NCBI GenBank assembly: GCA_947496215.1 | Contig: CANMCF010000004.1 | Location: 179,883-243,882 of the forward strand | Length of the DNA: 64,000 nt | Direction: 5' to 3' | DNA from: an uncultured Bizionia sp. | GTDB lineage: Bacteria; Bacteroidota; Bacteroidia; Flavobacteriales; Flavobacteriaceae | In this document: positions 17,465 to 26,420 of the stretch, one piece after another | How positions within the stretch are numbered: the first letter of the stretch is position 1 | Layout: the number at the start of each line of letters is the position of its first letter | Made by a program: the position numbers and the translations under genes | The notes under the pieces: model-generated | The model's database searches: none | What the model was told of the DNA's origin: nothing | The model's input: the letters and a program-made list of their open reading frames with translations, nothing else

Positions 17465-17775
17465 ATGAAAAGCAGACTGTTTGTCTTTTTGGTTTTAATG
17501 ATATGTCATTTTTTCAATAAAAAAATGAAGTAGTGGTCTTTGAAAAATGAACGAGTTAGAAAAGAATTTTTTTCTACTAAAAACACTGTTTGAATTTATT
17601 CAAACAATTGTAGACTCATGAAAATCATAAGATTAAAATGGAGGAAATTGTATATGAGTATGGAAAACAAGCAAAGATTTGCCTCTTTGATAAGAGTGTT
17701 GTCGAAATTGATGTTTCTAATATGAGGACAGGTGCCTATATGTCGAAAGTAATCGATGTAAGTGATAAACTATGA
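17465..17775 (+). pseudogene. Decayed secreted protein gene: signal peptide and T9SS-tail remnants
   Basis: Two short open frames lie in one 310-base stretch. 17465-17533 encodes 22 residues that look exactly like an export signal (MKSRLFVFLVLMICHFF) and stops at TAG. 17638-17775 encodes 45 residues resembling the C-terminal part of a T9SS type A sorting domain (AKICLFDKSVVEIDVSN followed by GAYMSKVID). The pattern, both ends of a secreted protein with the middle gone, suggests a large internal deletion. The second piece ends directly against the stop codon of the opposite-strand gene. Either fragment could instead be a chance frame. Confidence 0.45.
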
Positions 17776-19191
17776 TCAATTGTCAAAGATATAAAGACGA
17801 TAAAACCCCGAATTCTTATTGAATGACCCCCAAACATAGTTTCCTTTGTATTTGAAAACAGACTGGACATGTAGTCTTTTGAAATCTTTTATGAATGTGT
17901 TTATCCTATCAAAACCATTTTCAGGGATTGCACTGGTGTCATGGTCGAAATTGCTATTGAACAAACATTGTATCTGTATGGATTTTGTTTGATTGTATCC
18001 TGTGAAAGAATGATATAAAACACCTCCGACAATACCACCCAACATAAAGCTGATGATTGACAATTCGTTGGTAGCTAATTGGCTAGATCCGATGGTTATA
18101 ACATAGTTGTCATCACTTTTATAGGCAACGATACCCAAATGGGAATTCGAAACCTTTCTTAAAAACTTAGAGGTCTTGTCAAGTATCCGTTCACCATATT
18201 CGGAATCTCCGAGCTTTTGAATCATTTTCGTATTCTTGAAATCGATGGTTTCATGTTTTTCAACTCTATAAGCTTTGATTGGCTTGAATGAGGGGTAGTC
18301 GTATATGGAAAAAACAAGTTTTTGATTTGTGGAATAGACGCTAAGGTAATATTTGCCAAGAATGAAAGAGTTGATGCCAGATTTTAGTTCACCTTTCACA
18401 AAACCATTGTTTTCAACAACATTGAATTCTGAAGAACCATTGATTACGTCTATGTCAATGACATAGGTTCTCTTTCCAAAAAAGTTGTTGGTAAGCGTGA
18501 TTTTGTTGTCTTTGAAATATATTTTTGTAGGGGCAGTGACAGCTTCCAAAGCCAAGGGCTCTCCAGCATCGATCTTATTGATTTTTGCTCCATATGAACA
18601 AATGACGCTATGAAAATCCACTGTGATGTCATTGTCTGTCTTAATTCCATTTTCTGGAATTGAAATCTCTTTTTTTGACAAATTGGAATCGTTGTCCAAC
18701 GTGTATAGATTTAATTGAGAAGATTTTTCTACAGAAGTTAGGATGTAAAACCTTTCATTGTCACTAAAACACTCTATGTATTGCTCTCTATTGAAATCAA
18801 TGTCCAAATCCTTGGTCAAGTTGAAGTTTTTTGAGTTGAAATTCACTTTTAAACAACCAAACTTGGAACCTGCATTGTTCTTGAAAAACAAAGCATAATT
18901 ACCATCCTTTATTGAATGACCTACTATGCTTTTGCTTTTTTTTGGTAGATCATCTATGACGACTTTGGATATCAGTTTTTGATTGTCGTCGTACAAATAG
19001 CCTATCATTTGTTTCTTTTCTCTCAAAAAGAAAGCTGTATTGCCTGTCTGTTCATCTACTATGGGAAATGCATCTTTGAGATTTACATATTCACCAGCCA
19101 ACTCGGTTTCGATGATAATCCAGTTGCTTTGAGCTGTGGATACCAAAGAAACGAATAAAGATAGGATGATAAAAACACGTTTTGTTTTCAT
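17776..19191 (-). CDS. Secreted protein of unknown function
   Basis: The 471-residue protein has a signal peptide (MKTKRVFIILSLFVSLVSTAQS) and no lipobox or sorting tail. The rest reads as many short beta strands (for example NYALFFKNNAGSKFGCLKV and ERFYILTSVEKSSQLNLYTLD), suggestive of a beta-propeller-like fold, with a small hydrophobic glycine stretch near 375-390 (SFMLGGIVGGVLYHSF). I recognise no family. It starts one base after metG ends, so it is probably cotranscribed with it, but a shared function is unlikely. Confidence 0.7.
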   Translation of the reverse strand: MKTKRVFIILSLFVSLVSTAQSNWIIIETELAGEYVNLKDAFPIVDEQTGNTAFFLREKKQMIGYLYDDNQKLISKVVIDDLPKKSKSIVGHSIKDGNYALFFKNNAGSKFGCLKVNFNSKNFNLTKDLDIDFNREQYIECFSDNERFYILTSVEKSSQLNLYTLDNDSNLSKKEISIPENGIKTDNDITVDFHSVICSYGAKINKIDAGEPLALEAVTAPTKIYFKDNKITLTNNFFGKRTYVIDIDVINGSSEFNVVENNGFVKGELKSGINSFILGKYYLSVYSTNQKLVFSIYDYPSFKPIKAYRVEKHETIDFKNTKMIQKLGDSEYGERILDKTSKFLRKVSNSHLGIVAYKSDDNYVITIGSSQLATNELSIISFMLGGIVGGVLYHSFTGYNQTKSIQIQCLFNSNFDHDTSAIPENGFDRINTFIKDFKRLHVQSVFKYKGNYVWGSFNKNSGFYRLYIFDN

Positions 19192-19192
19192 T

Positions 19193-21256
19193 CTAGCTTA
19201 TGTGTAAACCATTGTTTACATTAGCATCATCGGGGTTTACGAATACCAATTTTCCTTCTGGTGTCTCAGTCATCAAAATCATTCCTTGACTTTCCACTCC
19301 CCTCAATGCCCTAGGAGCAAGATTTACCAAAACGGTTACTTTCTTCCCTATTATTTCTTCTGGCTTGAAGCTTTCTGCAATACCAGAAACAATTGTTCTT
19401 GTATCTATTCCCGTGTCAACCTTCAATATCAAGAGTTTCTTTGTCTTTGGCATCTTTTCAGCCTCCAAAATGGTTCCGACACGAATGTCCAATTTTGTGA
19501 AATCTTCAAAGGAGATGGTTTCCTTCTGCGGCTCCACGACTTTGTTTGCTGCTTCGTTTGCCTTTTTGCTGGCTTCCAATCTATCCAACTGTGTTTGTAT
19601 TTCGTTGTCTTCGATCTTAGAGAATAATAACTCGGATTTCCCCAATAGGTGCCCAGCTGGGAGCAAAATGTCTTTTGTTGCAATGTCATCCCAAGTATTT
19701 TGGATTCCATCTTCAATGTTTAATATTGTTTTTAGCTTTGTGGATGTAAACGGCAGGAACGGTTCACTTAAAGTAGCTAGGGCAGAAGCGATTTGCAAGG
19801 CCACATACATGATGGTTTGTGTGCGAGCTTCATCAACTTTAATGACTTTCCAAGGCTCTTCGTCCGCCAAGTATTTATTTCCTAATCTAGCCAAATTCAT
19901 CAATTCCTGACTGGCTTCTCTAAAACGATAGCGTTCTATGGAGCTTGATATTACTGCAGGGTATGCCTTTACAGCTGTCAATGTCTCCTTATCTATTTCG
20001 GACAAGGTATTAGGTGTTGGTACCACACCAGCATAGTATTTGTTGGTTAAAACGGCAACACGATTTATGAAGTTTCCAAAAATGGCAACCAGTTCGTTGT
20101 TGTTCCTTGCCTGAAAATCCTTCCAAGTAAAGTCGTTGTCCTTTGTTTCTGGTGCATTTGCCGTCAAGGCATAACGCAATACATCTTGTTTTTCAGGAAA
20201 ATCCTGCAAGTATTCAGGTAACCATACCGCCCAATTTTTGGAGGTGGAGAGTTTATTGCCTTCCAAATTCAAGAATTCGTTGGCAGGTACGTTGTCTGGT
20301 AAGATGTAAGATCCTTCAGCCTTTAACATTGCTGGGAATATGATACAGTGGAATACGATGTTGTCCTTTCCAATGAAGTGCACCAATTTGGTGTCTTCAT
20401 CCTTCCAATAAGGTTCCCAATCCTTACCTTCTCTTGCAGCCCATTCCTTGGTTGCGGAAATGTATCCGATAGGAGCATCGAACCATACATAAAGCACTTT
20501 GCCTTCTCCTCCTTCCACGGGTACTGGTATTCCCCAATCCAAATCCCTAGTTACGGCTCTAGGTCGCAAACCATCGGTGATCCAAGATTTTACTTGCCCA
20601 TAGACATTGGATTTCCAGTCTTTTTCATGTCCTTCCAATATCCATTCCTTCAAGAATGCCTCATGTTTGTTCAACGGTAAGAACCAGTGTTTGGTTTCCT
20701 TCAAGGTAGGTGCATTTCCTGTAATTGCAGATTTTGGATTTATTAAATCTGTTGCATTGTGGCTTGTTCCACAGTTTTCACATTGGTCGCCGTAGCTTTC
20801 CTCGTTGCCACATTTTGGGCAAGTACCCACGACGAATCTATCTGCGAGGAACTGATTGGCTTCAGCATCGTACAATTGTTCGGATACTTCCTCCACGAAT
20901 TCGTTCTTGTCATACAGTGTCTTGAAGAATTCCGATGCCGTCTCATGATGGATCTTGGCGGAAGTACGAGAGTAATTGTCAAAGGTAATCCCGAAATCCT
21001 CGAAAGATTGTTTGATGATTGCATGATACTTGTCTACGATATCTTGAGGTGTCACCCCTTCCTTCTTTGCTTTTATGGTAATGGGGACACCATGTTCGTC
21101 ACTACCACAAATAAAGGCAACATCATTTCCTGTTAATCTTTTATAACGTGCATATATATCGGCAGGAACATAGACCCCAGCCAAATGTCCAATATGAATT
21201 GGCCCATTGGTATAAGGCAATGCTGCAGTAATCGTATATCTTTTTGGTTGACTCAT
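19193..21256 (-). CDS. metG: Methionine--tRNA ligase
   Basis: The 687-residue enzyme starts at ATG 21256 ([20 protein letters not shown]); the frame extends upstream only as non-homologous sequence. It has the HIGH signature (residues 21-24), a zinc knuckle ([17 protein letters not shown]), the KMSKS-equivalent KLSTS in [15 protein letters not shown], and a C-terminal EMAP/tRNA-binding domain (about 580-687, [14 protein letters not shown]) used for dimerisation. It charges tRNA-Met in the cytosol. A large inverted repeat lies in its leader. Confidence 0.97.
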   Translation of the reverse strand: MSQPKRYTITAALPYTNGPIHIGHLAGVYVPADIYARYKRLTGNDVAFICGSDEHGVPITIKAKKEGVTPQDIVDKYHAIIKQSFEDFGITFDNYSRTSAKIHHETASEFFKTLYDKNEFVEEVSEQLYDAEANQFLADRFVVGTCPKCGNEESYGDQCENCGTSHNATDLINPKSAITGNAPTLKETKHWFLPLNKHEAFLKEWILEGHEKDWKSNVYGQVKSWITDGLRPRAVTRDLDWGIPVPVEGGEGKVLYVWFDAPIGYISATKEWAAREGKDWEPYWKDEDTKLVHFIGKDNIVFHCIIFPAMLKAEGSYILPDNVPANEFLNLEGNKLSTSKNWAVWLPEYLQDFPEKQDVLRYALTANAPETKDNDFTWKDFQARNNNELVAIFGNFINRVAVLTNKYYAGVVPTPNTLSEIDKETLTAVKAYPAVISSSIERYRFREASQELMNLARLGNKYLADEEPWKVIKVDEARTQTIMYVALQIASALATLSEPFLPFTSTKLKTILNIEDGIQNTWDDIATKDILLPAGHLLGKSELLFSKIEDNEIQTQLDRLEASKKANEAANKVVEPQKETISFEDFTKLDIRVGTILEAEKMPKTKKLLILKVDTGIDTRTIVSGIAESFKPEEIIGKKVTVLVNLAPRALRGVESQGMILMTETPEGKLVFVNPDDANVNNGLHIS

Positions 21257-21275
21257 TGTGTGCTTTGTAATGTGG

Positions 21276-21330
21276 TCGAGTACAGTCGAGACCTTTCTAT
21301 TAAAATTAAAAACCTCTCGACTGTACTCGA
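21276..21330. repeat. REP-like inverted repeat in the metG leader
   Basis: Perfect 15-bp arms TCGAGTACAGTCGAG (21276-21290) and its complement (21316-21330) enclose a 25-base AT-rich spacer. The arm resembles the CTCGACTG(C/T)(G/A)CTCGA-type palindromic repeats that I recall being dispersed in flavobacterial genomes. It lies 20 bases upstream of the metG start and could fold in its mRNA. Confidence 0.7.
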
Positions 21331-21435
21331 GGAGATCGTAAGACAAATTGGTCTCAATGTTGCTACTAGACTAATTTGAAGCCGTAAAAGTACGCATTTT
21401 GACTACGATTTAGAAAAAAAATGTACATTTACAAT

Positions 21436-22455
21436 ATGTCGAAAAATAGATTAATTATCATGCTGTGTTGTGCTGTATTCTTCTTTGGGAAAAGTATGGT
21501 TTCTGCCCAAGGCAATGCTGCATCTAAAACGGAAAAGACCTTGATACGACCTCCTTATCTAAAAGTTGGCGATACAATTGCCATTGTTGCCCCATCTGGA
21601 ATATTGAAAAACAGAAATAGGGAAGTGGAACAAGCCAAGTCCCTACTGAAAGATTGGGGATTGAAAGTCGTAGTCGGAGACAACGTGTTTAGCAAGGACA
21701 ATCATTTTGCAGGGACGGACGAGGAACGTTGCGAGGACTTTCAAAAAGCATTGGACAATCCCAACATAAAAGCCATTTGGAGTGCTCGTGGAGGTTATGG
21801 TACAGTTAGAATTCTAGATAAGTTGGATTATACCAGATTCAAAGAGAGTCCAAAGTGGATTATTGGGTACAGTGACATAACGGCATTGCACAATCAAGTG
21901 CATAACAAGGGAGCGGAATCCATTCATGCATTGATGGGAGTAAGCCTAACAGAAGATTTGGAAGACATAAAAGAAAGTATTTCGACATTTAAGGCAGCCA
22001 TTTTTGGAGAGCCCTTAGCTTATACATTGGAGGGATCCAAATACAATAGGGAAGGGTCAAGCTCTGGGCAATTGGTTGGTGGGAATCTAACGATCTTGCA
22101 TACGATGCTGGGATCCACTACTAGTTTGGACATGGAAGGGAAGATCTTGTTCATAGAGGAGATAGGGGAGTATGCCTACCATATAGACCGCATGTTGCAA
22201 AGTTTGAAGCGCGCTGGATATTTTGATGGTTGCAAAGGGGTTGTCGTTGGGGACATGAGCAGGATTAGAAAAAATACGACACCATGGGGAAAACCAATCC
22301 AACAATTGATTTTGGATGCCTTGGAGGAGTATGACTTTCCCATTGCATTCAAAATGCCAGCTGGACACGAGGATGACAACCGAGCCTTGATACTAGGAAG
22401 AACGGTTGTCTTAAAAGTGGGTAAGAAGGTGTCTACGGTTATTTTTGAAAAATAA
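21436..22455 (+). CDS. LD-carboxypeptidase (peptidase family S66)
   Basis: From ATG 21436 the protein has 339 residues; an upstream in-frame ATG at 21421 is also possible but overlaps a promoter-like TACATTTA. An export signal (IIMLCCAVFFFGKSMVSAQ) is followed by the S66 domain: LRPP-like start (TLIRPPYLKVGDTIAIVAPSG), the nucleophile Ser in GYSDITALH, then GGNLTILHTMLGS, the Glu in LFIEEIGEYAYHIDRM and the His in MPAGHEDDN. It should cut the L,D bond of murein tetrapeptides in the periplasm for peptidoglycan recycling. Confidence 0.92.
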   Translation: MSKNRLIIMLCCAVFFFGKSMVSAQGNAASKTEKTLIRPPYLKVGDTIAIVAPSGILKNRNREVEQAKSLLKDWGLKVVVGDNVFSKDNHFAGTDEERCEDFQKALDNPNIKAIWSARGGYGTVRILDKLDYTRFKESPKWIIGYSDITALHNQVHNKGAESIHALMGVSLTEDLEDIKESISTFKAAIFGEPLAYTLEGSKYNREGSSSGQLVGGNLTILHTMLGSTTSLDMEGKILFIEEIGEYAYHIDRMLQSLKRAGYFDGCKGVVVGDMSRIRKNTTPWGKPIQQLILDALEEYDFPIAFKMPAGHEDDNRALILGRTVVLKVGKKVSTVIFEK

Positions 22456-22497
22456 ATTGAAACTTGAAGTAATAACTCCAATCTTCGCAAGAATGAT

Positions 22498-22857
22498 ATG
22501 GCACAACACAACGAATTAGGTAAAAAGGGAGAACAATTGGCTGTAGACCTCTTGCTGAAGAAAGGCTATGACATCGTAGAACGGAATTATCGTTTTGACA
22601 AGGCAGAGGTGGACATCATTGCAAAAATAGAAGATACATTGGCCATAGTCGAAGTCAAGACGCGTTCGACCATAGATTTTGGGAATCCACAGGATTTCGT
22701 GAAACCAAAGCAGATTCAACGGCTCGTCAAGGCTGTAGATGAATATGTGAACGTAAATGGTTTGGATGTCGAAGTACGTTTCGATATCATTGCCATTGTG
22801 AAAAACGGAAAGGATTTTGAAATTGAACATCTTGAAGATGCCTTTTATCATTTTTAG
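22498..22857 (+). CDS. YraN family (UPF0102) nuclease-like protein
   Basis: The 119-residue cytosolic protein has the complete UPF0102 pattern: LGKKGEQLAVDLLLKKGYDIVERNYR, then the restriction-endonuclease-like core EVDIIAKIEDTLAIVEVKTR and NPQDFVKPKQIQRL. The D-ExK catalytic triad is present. The family is thought to be a Holliday-junction-resolvase-like nuclease, with biological role unclear. It follows the LD-carboxypeptidase gene by 42 bases, probably one transcript. Confidence 0.93.
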   Translation: MAQHNELGKKGEQLAVDLLLKKGYDIVERNYRFDKAEVDIIAKIEDTLAIVEVKTRSTIDFGNPQDFVKPKQIQRLVKAVDEYVNVNGLDVEVRFDIIAIVKNGKDFEIEHLEDAFYHF

Positions 22858-22945
22858 TGACTTCTGTACTTTAAACGAAGGAGATAAAGACCAGTACCTT
22901 AATTATTGGTTAGTAAAAGGCATTTTAAAAGCGATGGACTTGTTT

Positions 22946-23527
22946 TCAATTGAGCCTTAGGAAGTAAATTGGGAACCCTAGGTTTTTTTCTTCCTTGAAA
23001 ATTTTAAAACCGAGTTTTTGATATAATTTTGCATTCGCCTCGGATGCTGCATCAATTATAACGGGTAATTTATTGTCTTCATACAGGTTTTTGACTTCTA
23101 GCATCAATCGAGCAGCAGTTCCATTTCCCTTGCATTCTTTCTTTACTCCCACGATCAAAGGCCTAATGTGTTTTTCCTTCGGGCAATTCCCTTTTGCAAT
23201 TCGTTGTCTTTTCAAAACTCCGAAAACACGTTCCATTCCTATGCATTTAACTGCCAGATTGATATTCGATGCTATGTTTTTTCGAGTAATTCTTTCCCTA
23301 TGTGGGAAACTCAGCAACAAACAAGCTTGTTGGTTTTCTGAAAGATACACTTCTCCGAAGGATAGAGCCCGTTCAAATAGGTACCCCATTAGTATTCGCA
23401 TGCGCTCGACTCTTCTATGATCTTGTTTTACAACTAGGTTTATAGAGTTTTCTTCCATCAAGGGGGCAAAGGCAGAAACTAATATTTCCGATACGATCTC
23501 TTTGTCTTTAATACTTGCTTTTCTCAC
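22946..23527 (-). CDS. GNAT family N-acetyltransferase
   Basis: The 193-residue protein has the acetyl-CoA binding motif in a somewhat variant form (LIVGVKKECKGNGTAARLMLEV, about 123-144, matching V-x-x-x-x-x-G-x-G/A) and the late motif ANAKLYQKLGFKIFKEE. The N-terminal part (DKEIVSEILVSAFAPLMEENS) is usual for flavobacterial GNATs. Substrate unknown. It is convergent with yraN and stands alone. Confidence 0.85.
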   Translation of the reverse strand: MRKASIKDKEIVSEILVSAFAPLMEENSINLVVKQDHRRVERMRILMGYLFERALSFGEVYLSENQQACLLLSFPHRERITRKNIASNINLAVKCIGMERVFGVLKRQRIAKGNCPKEKHIRPLIVGVKKECKGNGTAARLMLEVKNLYEDNKLPVIIDAASEANAKLYQKLGFKIFKEEKNLGFPIYFLRLN

Positions 23528-23724
23528 ATTGATACTAACGTGTCGACGCTAATTTGTAATAGGGAATCTAAGGTAATGAAAAGAAGATGGATTGAATGTG
23601 TAAAATAGCCCAACTTTAGTTGACTGTTGGTTATCTCTTTGTTTTATACTGTCACAATTTTCAAAAATGATGTAGATAAAAAACAATGGCGATGGGAATT
23701 TTACTTCAAATCGCCAATGTTTGC

Positions 23725-24093
23725 CTATTCTACGTGGGTGAATAACTTGTTTGCAATTTTCCAATCGTTATCAATGTTCACTAAAGACAAAAAGTCATAA
23801 TAGTTGTACCCTAGCATGGGGACGTGCAACTTTGCCATTGCAATCTTGCCTATGATGTCTATCCCTATTATTTTCATTTTGAAGGCTTCATCCAAGTCTT
23901 TGGGACTTTGCCTGTTTTTCACACCTTCAAGATATTCTTCAATGCTTTTGGTATAGTCCCCGCCTTTTATGTCTCCATATAGGTGCGCCTCTTTTCTAAA
24001 ACAGACTCTTAGTTTAGTTGGGTCTCCTTGGAATATTCCTTCGAAATAATCGGTAATCAAACCTTCGATTTCCCTTATGTTCTGCATATACAT
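23725..24093 (-). CDS. NTF2-like (SnoaL-type, nuclear transport factor 2) family protein
   Basis: The start at ATG 24093 gives 122 residues; the frame opens earlier (24141), but that would overlap the SDR gene by 38 bases. The NTF2-like pattern is visible: IREIEGLITDYFEGIFQGDPTKL, an aromatic and acidic middle, GIDIIGKIAMAKLHVPMLG, then YYDFLSLVNIDNDWKIANKLF. These proteins are small cones binding hydrophobic ligands, sometimes enzymes. It is the last gene of the tautomerase-SDR operon, which suggests a shared small-molecule pathway. Confidence 0.85.
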   Translation of the reverse strand: MYMQNIREIEGLITDYFEGIFQGDPTKLRVCFRKEAHLYGDIKGGDYTKSIEEYLEGVKNRQSPKDLDEAFKMKIIGIDIIGKIAMAKLHVPMLGYNYYDFLSLVNIDNDWKIANKLFTHVE

Positions 24094-24103
24094 GACTTGT
24101 TCT

Positions 24104-24847
24104 TTAGATTGTATGCCCGACTGTATGTCCGCCTGCCACATTTATGGTTTCTCCCGTAATGAAATTTGATGTTGCAAGATAGTATGCTGCTTCCGCAATT
24201 TCATTTGTCTCTCCAATTCTGTTGAGCAAGTGCAATCCGGCTAGACTATCTGCATTTTCAATTCCTATTTTGCCTTGCAAAGGACTCCTTATTATTCCAG
24301 GCGCGATTGTATTCACCTTTATGTTGTTCTTTCCGAATTCTGCGGCCAATTGTCTGGTCAAGGAATGGATCGCCCCTTTGCTCGTTAAAGGAGCAGTGGC
24401 AGGGAATCCATCAATGGCATGCTCCACCAGGACGGTTCCTATGTTTATTATGGATCCGTTTTGCTGTTTTATCATTTCGGGAATTACGGCTTGAGATGTA
24501 AAGTATGTCCCTTTTAGATTTACGTTCCAATAAAGCTCCAAGTCCTTTTCTTCGACATCCAAAAAGGGTTTAGGAGAAAATATCCCCGCGTTGTTTATTA
24601 AAACATCAATGGAGTCGAATTTTTCCAATGCCAAGGCTGCAAGTCTTTGTCCTGTTTCCTTTTTGCTGATGTCTCCCACCAAATAAGTTGCATTGTAAGG
24701 AGTACCCAGTTCCTCGTATGTCTTTTTCAAATTGTCCGCATTGGAAGAATTCATTACCACATTACTTTTTTTTGCTATGAAGTGCTTTGCTATTTCCTTG
24801 CCTATTCCAGTGGATGCACCTGTGATGATTACTGTTTTGTTTTTCAT
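24104..24847 (-). CDS. SDR family oxidoreductase with altered active site
   Basis: The 247-residue Rossmann protein has TGASTGIG (10-16) for NAD(P), NNAG (86-89) and the late motif IKVNTIAPGIIRSPL. The usual catalytic Tyr of YxxxK is missing: four residues before K157 (in APLTSKGAIHSL) is Pro153, and the preceding Ser position reads Gly-Thr (T138). The fold and cofactor site look intact, so it may still bind NAD(P)H but use another proton donor, or belong to a divergent SDR subgroup. Middle gene of an operon behind a tautomerase. Confidence 0.88.
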   Translation of the reverse strand: MKNKTVIITGASTGIGKEIAKHFIAKKSNVVMNSSNADNLKKTYEELGTPYNATYLVGDISKKETGQRLAALALEKFDSIDVLINNAGIFSPKPFLDVEEKDLELYWNVNLKGTYFTSQAVIPEMIKQQNGSIINIGTVLVEHAIDGFPATAPLTSKGAIHSLTRQLAAEFGKNNIKVNTIAPGIIRSPLQGKIGIENADSLAGLHLLNRIGETNEIAEAAYYLATSNFITGETINVAGGHTVGHTI

Positions 24848-24852
24848 TTCCT

Positions 24853-25047
24853 CTATTTTTTTGTTCCTGAATATTGCTTTCCGTCAACGCCCCAGTTTTC
24901 GATTGGGACTTCGTCAATGACCACATGGGTGGTCTTTGGGTTTTTCTTTAGAATGTCCACTACCAATCGTGTGACACCTTCTATCAATTGACGCTTTTGT
25001 TCTTTGGTCACTTTTTCGTCGGTAACCTTGATGTTAATGTATGGCAT
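24853..25047 (-). CDS. 4-oxalocrotonate tautomerase family protein
   Basis: The 64-residue protein begins MPYINIKVTDEKVTKEQKRQ, so removal of Met exposes the catalytic N-terminal proline. Length and the later HVVIDEVPIENWGVDG motif fit 4-OT/tautomerase monomers, which assemble into hexamers or dimers of trimers and move protons in keto-enol conversions. It is the first gene of an operon with an SDR (5 bases on) and an NTF2-like protein. Confidence 0.92.
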   Translation of the reverse strand: MPYINIKVTDEKVTKEQKRQLIEGVTRLVVDILKKNPKTTHVVIDEVPIENWGVDGKQYSGTKK

Positions 25048-25071
25048 GATTTTATCGAATTAATTGTCATA

Positions 25072-25102
25072 CAAAGGTGCGTTGCAATGGGAATGTTGCA
25101 AA
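25072..25102 (-). promoter_or_regulatory. Promoter of the tautomerase-SDR-NTF2 operon
   Basis: On the minus strand the sequence reads TTTG, 19 bases, CACCTTTG, which matches the Bacteroidota promoter TTTG-N19-TAnnTTTG with one mismatch. It ends about 25 bases before the tautomerase start. Confidence 0.6.
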
Positions 25103-25111
25103 TGAGGTTTG

Positions 25112-25128
25112 TCACTTCTTTGAAGTGA
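25112..25128. promoter_or_regulatory. Candidate operator palindrome for the adjacent Crp/Fnr regulator
   Basis: Perfect 7-bp arms TCACTTC and GAAGTGA are separated by TTT, ten bases upstream of the -33 element of the operon promoter and between that operon and the Crp/Fnr-type gene. Its position suits an activator site. It could also be a weak terminator of the regulator gene. Confidence 0.45.
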
Positions 25129-25157
25129 TGTATGTCACATATGGTGATTGAGGGAAA

Positions 25158-25718
25158 TTAGGCATTCAGCCTACTGAGTGTTTCCCTTGAAACACCTAGA
25201 TAGGATGCTATCATTTTTTTGGGAACTCGTTGGAAAAGTCTTGGATATTGCTCTAGAAGCAAGTCGTATCGTTCCTTGGCAGAATTTTTTAATAACGACA
25301 AGACTCTATTTTGAAGAGCAATACGTCCTATTTTGCTTTTTTTGGCCCAAAAACGTTCCATTTTGTGCATTTGCGCAGTCAATTTGTCTCTGTTTTCGAA
25401 AGATATGGATAACAACTCGCTATCCTCAATACAATCGATGGAGGTCTTGGACTTGATTTGTTTTACAAAAGATTCGTAATCTGTAATCCACCAGTTTTCC
25501 ATTCCGAACTGCAAGATGTGTTCCTTCCCATCGTCATCGATGAAATAACTTTTCAAGCAACCTTTTACTATCCAGTATTCCTTGTTGGCAATGTCACCTT
25601 CTTGTAGGAGGTATTGATGCTTGCGTTTGCTTACTTTTTCGAAATGATTTAGGATGAAATCGAATTCTTGGTCGGTAAGGTCTATTATTTCTTCTATGTG
25701 TTGTCTAAGAGGGTGCAT
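25158..25718 (-). CDS. Crp/Fnr family transcriptional regulator
   Basis: The 186-residue protein has a cyclic-nucleotide-binding-like beta barrel (about 20-115, YLLQEGDIANKEYWIVKGCLKSYFID) and a C-terminal winged helix (about 145-186, RVPKKMIASYLGVSRETLSRL). No Fnr-type Cys cluster is present, so oxygen sensing via FeS is unlikely. Many flavobacterial relatives of this length lack a clear cAMP pocket. It lies just upstream of the tautomerase-SDR-NTF2 operon on the same strand and is a good candidate for its regulator. Confidence 0.9.
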   Translation of the reverse strand: MHPLRQHIEEIIDLTDQEFDFILNHFEKVSKRKHQYLLQEGDIANKEYWIVKGCLKSYFIDDDGKEHILQFGMENWWITDYESFVKQIKSKTSIDCIEDSELLSISFENRDKLTAQMHKMERFWAKKSKIGRIALQNRVLSLLKNSAKERYDLLLEQYPRLFQRVPKKMIASYLGVSRETLSRLNA

Positions 25719-25763
25719 TATTTTAATTGTTTCGAGTACTTAGGGTATGAGTAATTGTACTTT

Positions 25764-26300
25764 TCATTTCCATTTGCCCATAAATTCCTTCACACCTTTT
25801 TCGATGCCTTCATAATAATTCCCATTCTTGAACTCAGGAATCATCACGTTGTCAAGCACTTTTTTACAGACTTCGTCGGTTAGAACTTGTTCTGTTCCCA
25901 ATCCAGTCGAAATTCCAATTTGTCTTAAAGGTGGGCACAATACGAGAACTAATCCGTTATCTTTTTCTGCCGAACCGACTCCCCATTCATTCCCAAGGTC
26001 TGATGCATATTTTTGGATGTCTTTGTATGGTTTTATGTCGTCGATGGTTATAATTGCAATTTGCCTAGTTGTTTCAATGTCATAGCTGTAAAGCATCTTG
26101 GATAATTCCGTACGTTGGGATTCTGTGAAAACCTGTCCGTAATCATTTATGATTCCCAAGGGGGGTGGAAAAGAGGTTTTTTTCGTCTCTGAAAAATCTA
26201 ATTGTGCAGTTGGAGTTATAGCTTTTACTTCTTGGGAAGATTTGCAAGAGATTAGACTTAAAGTTAACATTAAGATCAACAATAGTTTTCCAGTTTTCAT
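25764..26300 (-). CDS. TPM domain lipoprotein
   Basis: The start at ATG 26300 gives 178 residues with a lipoprotein signal (MKTGKLLLILMLTLSLISC). The TPM domain follows (about 48-178): GIINDYGQVFTESQRTELS, QIAIITIDDIKPYKDI, GNEWGVGSAEKDNGLVLVL, RQIGISTGLG and a final DNVMIPEFKNGNYYEGI. TPM domains occur in photosystem II repair phosphatases and many bacterial envelope proteins of unclear role. Single gene, probably in the outer or inner membrane. Confidence 0.9.
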   Translation of the reverse strand: MKTGKLLLILMLTLSLISCKSSQEVKAITPTAQLDFSETKKTSFPPPLGIINDYGQVFTESQRTELSKMLYSYDIETTRQIAIITIDDIKPYKDIQKYASDLGNEWGVGSAEKDNGLVLVLCPPLRQIGISTGLGTEQVLTDEVCKKVLDNVMIPEFKNGNYYEGIEKGVKEFMGKWK

Positions 26301-26373
26301 CTTTTGTCCAATGATCATATGTAAGATGGAGTGTTTTATATTTAGAATCCGAAGATACAGAATATTGTGTTTA

Positions 26374-26381
26374 TAACTTTG
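26374..26381 (+). promoter_or_regulatory. Bacteroidota -7 box (TAACTTTG)
   Basis: An exact TAnnTTTG match is followed by a GC-richer start region. The nearest downstream start is the short frame at 26421; the next real gene begins at 26919. Confidence 0.4.
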
Positions 26382-26420
26382 CAGGCCCCAAACGTTTCCA
26401 ATGGATGATGAGGGGAGGTG

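Noticed and set aside
24853..25718. Toxin-antitoxin pair (tautomerase plus regulator)
   Set aside because: The 64-residue protein has the N-terminal Pro and motifs of a tautomerase, and the regulator is a standard Crp/Fnr protein.
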